Of a stretch of DNA of 64,000 nt, positions 36,401-51,400 are shown piece after piece. The notes beneath the pieces were generated by a model. That model worked only from the letters and a program-made list of their open reading frames with translations. It searched no databases and was not told where the DNA came from. The position numbers were made by a program, and so were the translations under genes. Every line of letters starts with the position of its first letter. The first letter of the stretch is position 1. This DNA comes from Arbacia lixula (taxonomy: Eukaryota > Echinodermata > Echinoidea > Arbacioida > Arbaciidae), in NCBI GenBank assembly GCA_963669155.1, contig OZ022592.1, forward strand, positions 20,595,174 through 20,659,173, written 5' to 3'.

Positions 36401-39400
36401 TTTGTCTTAGCCTTTTTCTTGTCTAAGAAATTTGTCCTAACGGTATTCCATAAACTTAAGCATTTTTTCTTAGGTTAGACGATTTGGCTAAGCCAAATCT
36501 GAAAATTCTTTATGGAATACGGCCCCTGGTTTTGAAATTGTTGAACTTTATAGTACCTGTGTGCATGAAGCCTTCGATGCTAATGCTGAGAAGAAGCCAT
36601 CGTGAAATCTACACCAGTAGAGACCAACCTTTGTCAGACTGGGTGCTCCGCACACAAACAGACACGATCAATTAATGCTATTTAGGGCCTATAGCCTACC
36701 CCATGTTGAGGTTCCGCCTCGAAAAAAAAAAAACCTCTAAACTTATTTTGGACTAGTCTAGAGCTTATTTTCGGCCACCTCAACAATTACATTTTTGAAG
36801 GAAGTATTTTTGGTTCTATGGGATGTGCTTAATTTGCAGATTATAGGCCTACATTTTATTAACAAGATTATAACAAGATCATAATATAATTACAGTACAA
36901 ACTGACTATCGTTATTTCCTTGTCAGCACTATTAATACACACTTTCAATCACTAAGAACACTCACACAAAGTTCATGAAATATAGTTAACGTGTTTTTAA
37001 AAAAAAATCATTAACTTGTCACATCTGTTATAGTACCTGTGTGCCTGAAGCCTTCGATGTTATTGCTGAGAAGAAGCCATCGTGAAAGCTACACTGGTTG
37101 AGACGGACCTTTGTCAGACTGGGTACTCCGCACACAAACAGACCAAGATCACGTGATGATGCAGTCTACGCATTCATGACGCGCAGATCTAAGCTCTCGA
37201 TCTGTACAAAGTGATCCCAAAACGATCAGAACAGAAATACACACGGTTTATAAACAAGAGCGCACTTAGATTAATGTGATCAGTTAATGTTATTGAAAGT
37301 TCACTTTGAGGGTAAGCCTAAAAAAAAATCGAAACTAATTTGGGTTTAGAGCTAATATTTCAATTAACATCAACATTTGGAATTTTAAAAGCAGTATCTC
37401 ACATCGTTTTAAAGTGTATATAAGTTGCAGTACAGACATTTTTGATAAAGAATCGTAATACAGAAACAGAAAAAAAAAACTGACTGGGTCACTATTTCCT
37501 TGTTAGCAGTGTTGATACAAGTTTGCAAACACAAATTACAGCACTCACATATGAAATAAATACAATTAAAATAGTATAACTTTTGTAAATTAACTATTTA
37601 TCAAGTTTTTGAACCTATTATATGCAGACGCTCTCTTCTAAAGGTCCATCAAGTTCAGAGCTAACCTCTCGATCTGTACACAGTGATCAAAGAGCGCACA
37701 CAGATTGATATGTTTATTAAAATAATGATGTTTATAGCCCATGTGAAAGTTTCGCCTAGGAAAAAACTCTAAACTAATTTGGACTAAAGCTAGTATTCTT
37801 AGTCCACAACTTGAACTGCAAGAGCAGTATTTGCCTATAAAACGAAGGTATCAGTTAGTAGACCTACTAAATGTGTTTTGCTCTCAATAGAAAAGTCAGA
37901 ATATAGATTTAAGATTGTTAGTGCTGCGCAATCAGAGCTGCCTCAAGTCTCACGCATTCTGCGTGAGACTCGAGCATTCTGCGTGAGGCTCACGCATTCA
38001 CTGGGGTCCATACACATCGTGTAGGCCCGGCCTCATATTTAAATGACAGGGCAGTTTTCTGAAAAGTTTCAATTCATTAGATAGTGAAAATACTTGATGA
38101 AATTTGAAGACTTCTTTAGGCTATATATTTTCATCAAATTCTAATTTTGGGGAAAGAAAGTAAGACATAGTTCTTTGCCAAACAATATAAACATTCAGAA
38201 GCCCAACAAATGTGATATCATACGGTGCGAGTAAAGCTTATTTCAATCCACTTATAAACAATTTGTCAATACTAATTTTTCCATAGAGGTCAGTTAAAAA
38301 AAATGGTCGCCATTTTTCTCAAACAGCAATAAATTGCAAAGGTAGTGCAGGTAGAAAATGTGCACGCTAATCTCCCAAAAGCATTGACACCCAGCCACGT
38401 TTTACAACAGCCCATGTGTGATGGACGCCAAAACAGGGTTTGCTGCCTGGGTACTAAAGCTGCGTGGTTGTCTTCTTTAAAAATTAATGACATAGTATTG
38501 TGAAAGGGAGCTGAAGAAAAGTTCCTACGGTGATTGAGGGAAATGTACACAGAATTTTGCCTGTGCAAATAAACGTTTTATTTTTGTTCTTGTGGTGGTG
38601 GATAGGCACAGGGGCGTTGTGTTATTCGAAAAAAAAAAATTGATTGGGCCATTCGAGCCAATCAAACCATAATAAATGCCATTGATACATATGGATAAAA
38701 TCTATTTCAAAATATCTCCCTAAAATGTATAGGCCTACATTTGACAAATACTAACATAAAGCCGGACTTGACTTCCAAGCATTTTTGTTATCGATCAAGA
38801 GTGCAAATGTATAACACGTAGTATTATTTGCGGTCCACGTAGGCCTACCCTATATAGTAACGTCAGGCGATCAAACTGACTTTTTAATTTCAGAGTTAAG
38901 ATGAGTCTTTTCGACTTATCCTCATCAGGTTTTTATTTCAAGGAAAGTTTGTCCACTGTGATACTGCAAATATGCTCTCGAATGATCCCAACCAAATTAT
39001 CCCGAAATCAAATTAAAACATATTAAATGAACGAAAGTCTACCTTCAGCAAAACTGACTTGGAGGAGGGGGGGGGGAATTTTGAAATCCCTACCCTTTCT
39101 TTTAAAATCCCGGACACGATTTGATTAGTAGACTGTTGTTAGTGGGTTGGTATTGGTTGGTATACTAGGTCGTATATTGCGCCCAAATAAACCACGCCTA
39201 CGATCGACTATTCTGACGCAGACAGAGGCACAGTGTTTCCATCTGGCTCGAAAATTCCTACTACAATATGAAGTTGCGATTGCACTGAAAATACAAATGA
39301 TTATGATTATCACGTCGGTATAGCTCTCTACGAGGAGGGCAGTAACATCATTATACTTGAAGTACTTTGTTGTTTTCCGACTATCCGTCGTAGGTCTGGG

Positions 39401-42400
39401 AAAGTGTCCCGTCCCTGGCTCAGGGTGGTAGTTTAGGTTTCAAAGGGTCAACACGTTAACCCGTTTAATACGGCTTTTTGAAGCGTTTCAAATAATATAT
39501 AACATTTATATTTATCTTTGCCCACCCTGTACACAAATTTCTTAATCTAATGATATACAACACACCCTACGGTACACTTAACATTTCATACATTCTCTGT
39601 CAAAACAAATGTGAAAATTTAACTTATTGTTAATTTGTTAATTCCTTAGAATGATCTGCTTACAGTGTATTCAGGTGATCGGAAAAAAATGTGCGGGAAA
39701 GATGTTTGTTGTAATGTATATCTTCAAATTATTTGCGTTGGGCTATGGTAATGCTGGATTATTCCAATGAAACGGCGTGTTGCAATATCATTCCGTACAC
39801 CATAAGGCGCTTTGATTTAGCTGATATTAAATGGCATAGCCATTAGACAGGCCATCTGAGCGCGCGGAGAGTGCGTGGATGGATGCCGCCCCTCCCTTCC
39901 CGATTTAAATGCTTTTGATATGTGGGCAATCTGCCATGCTCTTAAAGACAGCCCGTCCCTTTTTCAGATCATCACAAAACCATCGAAACATTGGCAAAAC
40001 ATAGAGAAGTGTTAGCAAGCTGTATATTCCTAATTTGAAACTGATACGTAGTGTAAAATTCAAATAATACACGTAAACAACGTTTGATTAATAGTCTTTC
40101 CCTTAGGCTCTTAGCAGTTTATGTTGAAATATCTGCTTTATTGATTAATCTGTTTATTAAATTTTGAAACGCATTATGAAAAAAATTGTTTTATAGAAGG
40201 AATCATATCCAAAGTTTGGTAATTACTCATAAAATTATAATTTCACACATGCATAATAACCACATAGATACTGTAACAAAGACTAATACTTTTTTCGTAG
40301 TACGAAAAAAGTCGGTTTGAAATTTAACGGCTGAAATTTTTACATATACAAAAAGCTTCAACATGCCATATTCTTAGAAATGGTCTTGAATGACAATTTT
40401 CTTCAATTTACGATCGTGATAGACGATTTCAAATTTTAAGCTTGCAAAAGGGACGGACAATCTTTAAAGACAAAGTGTCGCATGAAGCTCATGCAACTCT
40501 GCAGGAATCATGTATAAACCCTTACAATAACGTGTATGAAATCTCACAGTCAGAGCTTCACGAACATTTTCAGGAGAAGTGAAGAACCATCCTTGTTAAC
40601 CGCAGCGGGCACAGTCTTCATTCATGATCGTATTGTCCGCTCTTAGTGCACGATGCGAGCATTACCACCATTGAACGCACGTACCGGGAATCGGAGAGAT
40701 ACAGACCATAGTGTAAGGCCATCTCCGATGTCTGGGCTATAGGCTTTTGACGAACCGCCCCAAAACCTCTCCCATAATCTCGCTATGATCGCTCTAAATT
40801 TGCTTTACGTCAGTTTCTAATTGTATCATCATGCTTATTGGGCATGTTGGGAGGGAAGTTCTTATAATTCTTCTTCCATTTTCCATGGATTTTACAAAAA
40901 AAAGAAGATTGACCTTCAAAAGGTACATACTGTCTTAATACTGTGTACTTCTTATGAAACGTGTAGGGGCGGTTCCAGCATTTGTGCAAAATAAAAAGGG
41001 GGGGGGGTAAGATAAGATAAGATAAGATACAATAAGATTTTATTAACTATATCGACCCACTCTCGGGGTATGAGAGTTCAAAATATTTACAATGATATAC
41101 AATAACATGAATACATACAAATACATAAAGTAAATAGAGTACATAACTTCTTCAGTATTTACAACACCAAGCGCACAGGATTTCTTACAATTCTACCACT
41201 ACGCGTAACTACATGTTCGTGACGCTAAACAGTAACACCAACACAATCACTTCTTTTTGGTTCGTGACTAAAAGGATTCATTATTATGTTAACAAATTTT
41301 ACAATTTTCCTCAACTGGCAACAGTCTCGCATCTTAAAAAGTTTATCCATTTCTATAGAGCTAGGTCTACGACTACGTAATACTGATTTCTCTAAATATA
41401 ACTTTCTCTCTTCCAAAAAGAAAGGACAAACAAATATATAATGGAATTCTTCCCCTGTATCTGACAAGCAAAGTGTGCATATATCATCCTGCGACATGTC
41501 TGAGTCAAACCTATTATTATTTACAGGTAAACTGTGTTATCTACATCTGAATTTACACAAAGTAGTAGCATCTTTACTATTAAGAAACAGCAGATACTTT
41601 TCCAGTTCCAATAGGCCTTTAAACATTCTATAATTGGAACATAATCGGTTACCTCATATTGTAGCTTTCCAGTCCTGTTTAAAGATATCAGCTAGTCTCA
41701 ATTTCAATGCCTTCAGTACCCATTCAGATTTAGATCCATGACTCTGAGATAACCACACATTAGCAAATCCTGCATTGTTCAATATATCTTCAACATATCG
41801 TAGCCTATTTGATACTGAATTCAAGTCTTCATTTTGGCTCAAGCATTTTGAAAGACGGTAAAGTAAAAATGAGTGCTTGGTTTGCTCCCCTTTGACGATC
41901 TTTAACCAAAACCCAACTATTCTGCACTTGACATGGTTTAGAATTACACATCGACCAGTTTCACCATAAACCATGCAGTCGGGAGTGCATTTATTAACAT
42001 GTAGAATAGTTCTTAAAAACTTTTTGTGAAATACTTCAATTTGACTTATATTTTCGTATCCCCAAACCTCGCATCCATACAACAAAATTGGTAACACCAT
42101 ACGATCAAATAACTCACATTGAGTATTTATAGATAACTGCAATCTCTTTGCTTTAACTAGCATACTAAATAAAGCCTTTTGTGCCTGAATCACTTGCTTT
42201 GTGATAGCCTTCTTGAAGCTGCCATTGTATTTGAATTTCACTCCTAAACAAATAAAATCATGAACAACCTCCAACTCTTCGCCATTAAATATGAATGATT
42301 GTACCTTCCTCACTTTTCCTCGGGAGAAAATTACATTTTTTTTTTACTAGTATTAACATGAATATGCTATTTCAAGCAGTACCCCTCAACTCCATGCAAT

Positions 42401-45400
42401 GCAATTTGAAGCTCCTCTGGACTTTCAGCGAAAATGAGGGTGTCATCGGCGTATAATAAGCAAAATAATCTAGAAAAAGGCTCTATTTCATCTTCGCTTA
42501 CATGTGAATCTACCAAAGCAGATAACTAATGGAGACCGCTATACAATCTGCCGATGTGTTTATCAAAATCGTTTAAAAACAACGCAAATAAAAGCGGAGA
42601 CAGATTTTCTCCTTGCCGTACCCCTACATTGCATGAAAAGAAGTCTGAGAGTTTTCCCTTTGCGCTTACGCAAGATTTGGCATAGCCATGTATGTTTTTG
42701 ATAACAGTGAAAACTTTTCCATTTACACCTGAGTTTCAACATTTTCAACCATAAGGGGGATCTATCAATTAAATCAAAAGCTTTTTTTTAGTCAATGAAT
42801 GCACAATATAAACGCTTTTTTGCTGTAGACAAATATCAATTTTACATTTCAGTGTATATACATGATGAGTTGTTGAGTGACCTGAACGGAAACCAGCTAA
42901 TTCCTCACCAATTGTGGAATTTCTTTGTAGATACCCAGTAATTCTATGGTTAAGAATTGAGGTGAACAACTTCCACAAACAGCTTAACAAGGTTATACCT
43001 CTATAGTTGTCAGGGTTTTTAACATCACCCTTATTCTTAAATATTGGAATAATGATTCCAACACACCAATCAGTAGGAATAACACCACCATCTAGTACAG
43101 CATTAAACAAAGAAACAATAATGTGCATGACAGAGGACGGACAATTTTTCAGAAATCCATTCCTAATTAAATCAATACCAGAGGCCTTACCATTTTTCAA
43201 TTTCTTAAAGATCATCAGGGTTTCTTCCACAGTGATTGGAATATTCAAACTGTCATTGTCATAATCAGGAATGTTTGAAACAGGCTGAATGTGTAATTGA
43301 TTCTCTGAGCTCTCTATGACTGGAACATTATCTGTATTCTCTAGGAGTTTAAAATGATCCACAAATACATTCAATGGAACTTTATCACTAGTATGAGCTT
43401 TTCTTTCACCTTTCTTTAATATTGACCAATATTCTGAGCGGTTATTTTATTTCAAGAACGTAAACTTCCATTTAATGTTGCTGTAAATAATCTCTTCTTA
43501 TGTCTCAACAGTTTTTTGTAAGTCTTCCTTACAACGTCATGACTGAGTCTGGACCTGCATGCTCCTTACCCTTAAGTCTATGTTTTATTGTAAAATATTT
43601 CCTTCGGGGAATTTGGCACTCATGGTCAAACCAAGGTTGGTTTGTTTCACACTTTTTGTGAGCAGTCTGGCAAGGATCAATCCAAGAACTCACACCTGCG
43701 TCAGTGGCAGCTTTAACAAAAACTGTGCTGAGTTTCGAACAAAAAAACATCAACACAATATTGACATCCTTATTGAGACAATCTAGACTCTCGGATAAAT
43801 CGGTAAGAGATGTACCAACACTAAGCATATATTCTTCAGCCTTATCTTGAGACCACCTAAATGCTAAGTGACCTGGTCTAATGTTGACAGCTGTAATAGA
43901 ACCAGTAGCGCTATCATACGCTGTCTCATCCTTGGATGGACATGGCAAGGTACTACCTGATGATAGTATTATAGGGCAATGTACATCTGAGAAACATTTT
44001 CAAAGGTATCAACTTGAAAACCACAAACGTGATCAAAAAGCGTGTAAGAAACTAATGCATAGTCGACAGTGCTACAACCACCATTTTTGTTATAACAAGT
44101 TATTTTACCTATATTTTAATCCTCTCTTAATCTACCATTCACAACTTTAAATCAAAACTTTGACAAATATCAACCAGTTGTCTCCCATTATTATTTACTT
44201 TACTATCCATATTACATCTACGTGTAAAATGTCTACTTTCATACAATGCAGAACGAACATCAACATTACCATCACTAGCCAAGTCAAAAAGCCTGTTAAA
44301 ACTCATCAACCTCTATAAAATAATCCAAGACTCCTGTTCTGGCATTAAAATCACCAACAAGACATAAAGGCATATCAAATCTGCTACGAGTATCTACTAC
44401 ATCCTGAATCAAATTACCAAACACTTGCCTAGAGTAATGATCTGATCCTTCAGATGGGAAAGTCAAAGCCAAAGTTTACGACGTGTAACTTTAACCCAAA
44501 TGACCGAGTCCGAGTTTGTTCCATGAATTCTCTCTAAAGATTCAACAATTTCATTTCATTTAACATAATACACAATCCATGGAAGCCACCAAACTTTCCA
44601 GAATGTTGAGTACTTTTGAGTTTTGTAAAAAAAAACTTGTAGTCATGAAGAGAAGTTTGCATTAAATCTACACTATTTTTTTTAGTTTTAGATAGACATA
44701 TGATATCATAATTACTGAGGTACAAATCCAGGAGGTTGTCATTTAGTTTGATGTTTAAACCATTAACATTGAGACTAATAATAGTCAGAAAACGTTGAGG
44801 TACTAGGTCACATGATGAGGGAGGGTCGGATATGTCCTATACTCGAATGTCCACAAACAAACCAGACTGCTTCAGCTTGTCCTCCTTCCAGCCTAACTGC
44901 CGAAACAGAACCTCTGGGGAAGAAATCACAAATTTCATCCTTTGACGGTCATTTTTCAGAGTACAATTGATTCTCCCATCAATTGTCCAAACCTTCTCAG
45001 TGATCTCGTCTTGATTCATGATTTGCAAAAGCTTGCTCGCCTTGGGGACAGATGCTCACCCACCATGACATCCTTCGCCGAAGTGTCTTTTAATTTCCTC
45101 TCATTGCGCAGCACAAATCGAGCAATGATAGACCTCGTCTTGTTGGGTTGAGGCCTCCCTACTCGATGACTGGTGCTGATGTTAGCCTCAGTCACGGTCA
45201 CTCCTGCTGCCGCCGCAATCTCCATCACCCTCTGGTTGGTGGATTCCCTGGCATCTTCTGCCACTCCCCGCAAAACAACTTTGTCCCTCCGAGAGTACTG
45301 CTCAATCTCATCGAGCCGGTTGTCGTGCTTCTGTACCACAGTCTGCACTCTCTCGACTGAGATCTGCGGACTCAACTGAATTTGTGCACTCAGCGACTGC

Positions 45401-48400
45401 ACCATGGGCATGAGGGCTGCAACAACCGCCTTGACAATATCGCCTATGAGCTGAAGATTGCCACCCTCACGATCGGGAATTAGCTGTATATAGCTCCTTC
45501 CACAGCATCGTGGAACAAAACAAAAATGATCCACACAGCTGTGTGGGCCTTGTTGTTACAGTTGCGTATTTTGCTTTGGTCCGCCTGCGAGTTTCCGTTT
45601 TACACCCTGGCGAACTTACGTTATATCTAACCAGCGAAGTGTGTAGACTACATCAAGGGTGTAAAACGGAAACTTGCGGTCTGCCGGCGCGGCCCGGTTA
45701 TGACCTGGAGCGTTAGGGATTAATATGATATTTCTTCTCGTTAGATTTAATATTTTTTAAGTCTGAAAAGGGGGAGGCCCCCTCTGGACAGTCTGAAACT
45801 GGAGGGGGCAGCCGACTCGCATATCCATCTTGACCCGCCATTGCGGTACATAGTGATACCACATCAGAAGGGTTTGCACTGCCTAAATCAATTCACTTGT
45901 AATTTGCTCCTCCCCCCTAGATGATTAATGTTGGCTAAACAAGTATAGACAAGGAATCTGCAGGGGTTTATCAGACCCGGAAATGGATTAAATAAATCCC
46001 TGGCCGACTGAGTAGTAAATTGTAGTGATACCTTTAATATACCAACAAACTGGATTGATATGGTGATTGGTATCACGTTACTACTGAAGACATAATTCTA
46101 ATACGAAACGCAGGCCGTTTACACAATTATCGAAATACAGTTATAACTATATAGGATTAAATGCAAGACGCAATACCATAAACACGAGGATTATATCACT
46201 CATATTTTCAATAGATGCCTTGTTTGAATCAATCTAATTTTGATTACCACTTGAAATTGTGGAAGGTATGATTGTGCATAAAATATCCCCCCCCCCACAC
46301 ACACGCAAAGAAATAAGAATAAAAAATAAACAAATACAATTGAGATATAATATACATAATTAAGAACAATAATACAACTACTACCGATAATAATAATAAT
46401 AATGATATAGGTTCATGGCAGTAATCTTACCTGTGAAGAGCCTGCCTGCTCAGCATGGTCAGCAAGCACCTTGTAGAAATCATCGTGCATCTCTGCCTCA
46501 TTATGTAGGGCTAGCGACCGCAACGACGGTGAAGTGCTGATGAATTCAGCTGCATCACGCGATACAGTGCGTCCACATCTCCTGGCTATGCTCAGTGTTT
46601 TCTATCGAGTAGGGAGAGAAACAAAGAGCGCGTCCCTCTTAGACGGGGATTGTGATATAACGGGGAGAGAAGCAACAATCGTAGGAACAGTGGTTAATAA
46701 TATAATGTGTAGCTTCGGGTATTTACAGTCCGATACAGGTGGTGTATTATGGTACCTTGTGTTAAAGAGGTTTGCGAACAAATTAATCAAAACTGTTAGA
46801 AAAAACACGGAGATAAGCATGACACTTATTTGAGGTGATACAGAGAACGAGATAGAGAATGATCATCCAAATGGGCGATTCCTCATAGCGGGAACGGCGT
46901 AAGACAAAGAGAAGCGAAAAGAAGAGAATAAAGAAAGAAATATGATATTATATAATTACATGATATATATTGGTACCTTGAATAAAACAAGTGATATGTA
47001 GTGTTCACTGCAATTCTGAACATATACACATATCTGCATTCGGATTACCAGATTGATGTGCTTCTTGACATACAAGTAGCCTGAAAGAGTGTGAGACGTT
47101 ATCTTGGAGCCATCATCGATGTGGATAGCTCTGTCCCTCAAGGCGTGCTGTACTGCTTCCATTGCTACCTGACTGTGACATTCATACGCTACGTCTACGA
47201 GGAAATCAGTGTTGCTCTGCCTCTTCTGGTAATAGTAATCCCTCTCATCCTTCGTTGGAAGGCGTGATATAATGTCGACTCCTACATCTTTCTCCTGGGC
47301 TGACGTGAAGTACACAAGGTACCTGAACTCCCTGCACTGTGGAATGACGATCTGAGACATGAGTTGGTCGTATCGGGAACGGTCTGTGCGGTACAGGGCT
47401 GCCAGGTGCATCGCAGCAAGATTCTCCTGGAACAACTTGTGTGGGAAGTGGAAGGTAGACGTCACAGGAGAAGAGGTGTTACACCTGTCTTTCCTTTGAG
47501 AGAAACACCTTTCTCGAGACAGGACACCTATCCTACAGCCAGCCTCCATAGTATCTGGACATGATTTGAAATCGCTTTCTGACAAGTCAAGTCGTTTCTC
47601 GAAAAGCCCATTGAGCGCCATCTCCCCAATCTTTTTCAGAATGCCAAGAGCGATATTACGCCGACGAGGTACATCTGATGCATCTTCATATGACTGGCCA
47701 CTGATCTTTGAAATGTAGTGATCAATGAGAAAGTCGACAATTTCTCGGAAAAGCTGGGAGTACGTCTGCAGCCGGTGCATTGCCTGTCGCCTCTCCTGGT
47801 CATACTCTTTCCACATGATACACAGCATAGCCGTGTAGATTGGGAAGGGAGACATGTTCTCTGCGATGACGTCATTATCACGAATGAACTGATTGAGACC
47901 AGAGCCTGAAACTGGGTCTTTAACAAAGAACTTCGTGATGTAGGATGCCAAGTTATCAGGAGTGAATCCTTGAACCGCAATGAATGCGTACGCCTGTCTC
48001 AGCTCTCTCCGGCCCCGAATCTCATCAGCTCGCCAGGGTCTCGACGTGACTAGCACAGTGGTGCTCTTGTACGCATGGTTGTGCATGATCTCGGGGATGT
48101 CTTGGGAGCTCTTGAAGTCCCCACTATACTCGTCCAAGCCATCGCAGACGAGAAAAACGTCTTTGTGATTGGTCAGGATGTACTTGTCGATCTTCCACGC
48201 TTCTACGGGATTGCTGTCAGGAAGGTAGGTCTTGGTGACTTTGCCCACAGTCTGGTCTTTAGCATAGCGAAGGAGAACTACCAGAACCAGCTTGAATTGT
48301 TGAAAGCGTCTTCCCTTCAGCCAGTCCCAGGCAAGTCGGGCGCACAACGTCGTCTTTCCAGCTCCCCCTTCTCCCTCGACCAGAAGCCGTTTTGGGTAGG

Positions 48401-51400
48401 CTCCATTGACTTTTGTTTCTAATAGCTTATCGTAATCAAGCGGCACTTTACACTTCGTGCTCTTCTCTTCTTCTACCAGTTCGAGATTTGTGAAGATATC
48501 GTCAAACTGAAGGAGGGTATCAAAATCTAACGGGTCCGCCTGGATTTGGCAGAACCGCGTAGCGTAGTAGTGCTTCAGGTCGTCAGAGCACCGCTGAACA
48601 TCCTCATCCGACAGAGAAGAGAAAGCAGTTGTGTCAAGTCCTGCACAAAGGGATAAAAGATACAGCATGTAATCAAATCCCTCCTAGCCTGGAACTATAA
48701 TGGATAGACTATGATCGGAAAGACTTCTTTTGATCTATCAGACAGCATCCTCATACAAATGTAAGACATTCAGGTGTTTTTAACAATACCCTACATTCAG
48801 TGATATTTCTAATTATGCAATGTCATCCTCTGAATAAAGAAAAAGGAAATCTGGTTTGAAATATATGTCACCCGTTCAGCCTTTGCCGGGCCTTAGATGA
48901 TCTTCATGCACAAACTGTGAATTAGTGGTGAGCGAAGGGAAATGTTGACAGAATTGTAGGAATAATTTGGTCAGTACCTTTTCCGGACACCTTTACAGAA
49001 TCGTATCATTATAAGACGTATTATTACTGTGCATGCATTTTAGTGCATGAAGTGGCACTGAAATCTGCGCATACAAAAAATATATATTTTTTAAATGCAT
49101 CCCAAAGTTGTCTTGCCTGTTTAACGGTGGACCTCCTCAGATTAAATAGCAAAAACGCGCAAAATATTCACATGATGCCCTTAATGCAATATAAAAAGCA
49201 TATATCATATTGTAATATTATTTGGGCAACTCACAAATGCAATACGGGTCCTATATCAATGCGTCAAAAAAAAACAAGCAACGAGATTATGTAGAAACTC
49301 ACAGTATCAGGATCACACGGACCCTCCATTGTTTTTTAGTTAAATCATTCGCCTCAATTCGGACCTTTTCCCCCTCATATTCAATACAACATTTCAGGCC
49401 AATTCACAAGTTCATCCATATCCCACTAGACATTCGACAAATCTACATATTTAGGTCCAAGGACTGCACTTGCGCATACCTCAATTAAGCAGTCTGGCTC
49501 TTATATTGGAATTCCCTTCCCACCGAAATACAAATGTTGAACACGATATACTCTTTTAAGAAAGCGCCAAAGCTTCACCTCATTCAACAATACATTGTAT
49601 GGTTGTATTCCAGTATGCCCAGATAATACTTTTTTATTGTTATTGCGTTAATCTCCCATGACTTTGTACAATATTGTTGCCCGCACATTTTTTTTTTATT
49701 TTAATACAAAAACTAGAACAAAACGCACTTGGAGTGGAACGCATCTTTCTCTCTCTCTCTTTCTCACTCTCTCCGCCTCTCTCTCTTTATATTTGTGTCT
49801 TTCTATATTTTACTTATACCCGGTATAACATGCAATTACGATTTTTCACACCTTCAAGCCTCGACTAATGATGAAAACCCTCTGTTATTCATTTCGTACA
49901 ATATGATGTACTTTGGGTTTTCATGCCATTAAGTTTCGGTGTCTTTTGAATAGCCTGCTGTTTTTTCGTTTTTTTTTTTTTTTATTCATTCTTGGCTATC
50001 CTTGTTTTGGAATATCCGCACTTTGTATGAATTGATATGTGTATCTACTATTGTAATATATTTATTGAAAAACAAGCAGAAAATACATTAATCGAATAAA
50101 ATCAAGATTTTGTGTATTATATGGCATTACAGTAAGCACTGCAAGTTCGCATGGACTAATCGCAGCAGGATGAGATAACGTGCATGCATCATCATAATAT
50201 CTACCTGCAGCAAGGCGATTTGCAAGATTCTCCAAGGGAATTGAACGTAGTTTATCAACCAGGATCTTCCTCGCCTCTTCTTCCTTCACTGTTTTCAGCC
50301 AGTCATTCAGCATGTGGTAGGTTGCCCATTCGATGCTTTGCTTGTCGTGTTCATATCGGCGCAGCGCGGCTTCCGTGATCCCTAAGGCCAGACCTACTTT
50401 CCTGTAGTCCTGTGGATCCATTAGCTCGGCCAACTTGCACACTTCTAGGGACTTTAGGTTTTGAGGCCTGGGAAGTAGAATGACAAATTTAAACATAGTA
50501 AAGGCAATAAGACTCGATCACTCATTGAAGTGTCAATTAAGCCATGAAGGTGTGCACTATATTCTAACGGTGGAATAATGACAACCTTCTCATGCTTTCC
50601 CCCGTAAATTATGTTACGCCATAGCATTGCACTTTGAAAGAACAATACACAGATGAAATACTGATCAGAATAGACGCACATTTTAAGACAATAGTGTGGC
50701 TGACTTCAACAAATTGCAAGACCCCAATGAATCATTTGAAAAGTTCATGTCACTCCTACGCTTTGCTTATGATGAAATAATTCCTGCCCAATTGCGCAGA
50801 AAACCTAATTGCAGGAAAGTACCAAGATCACCGTGGATAAACAAAACCCTCCTAAGATCAATCAACCGAAAAAACAACTTATACTACAGATATAAGCACA
50901 ACTCTAATCCCACAACGCGAGCCAAATATACTACGTACAAAAATATACTCACATCTTTGCTACGAAATGCCAAAAGAGGCTATTTTGCAAACAAATTTCA
51001 CAACAACAAACACAACACAAATGGCACGTGGAAGACTCTGAACAGCATTCTTAACAAAAACAAACTGCAAGATAACTGTAACCAAATAATATTAGAGAAC
51101 GAAACAATAAGAGAACCGAAATGAATAGCACAACATTTTAACGCTTACTTTGTAAATGTTGGTCCAAACTTGGCAAATAAATATCAGAAATATCAAACAT
51201 TGTTACACAGTTCAAAAACGACAAAAGTCCAGGCTTCGATAATATCAACAACACATTACTGAAAAGGATTCTACCTGACCTACTTATCCCACTAAATCAT
51301 ATCTTCTATTTATCCTTGACAACTGGTGTATTTCCCGATCAAATGAAAATTGCGAAAGTTGTACCAATATTCAAAAAAAGGAAACACAGCTCTTCTCACC

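Noticed and set aside
37620..37690. Fifth LRR array exon
   Set aside because: Only short words (CTCGATCTGTACA) survive; no open frame or donor.
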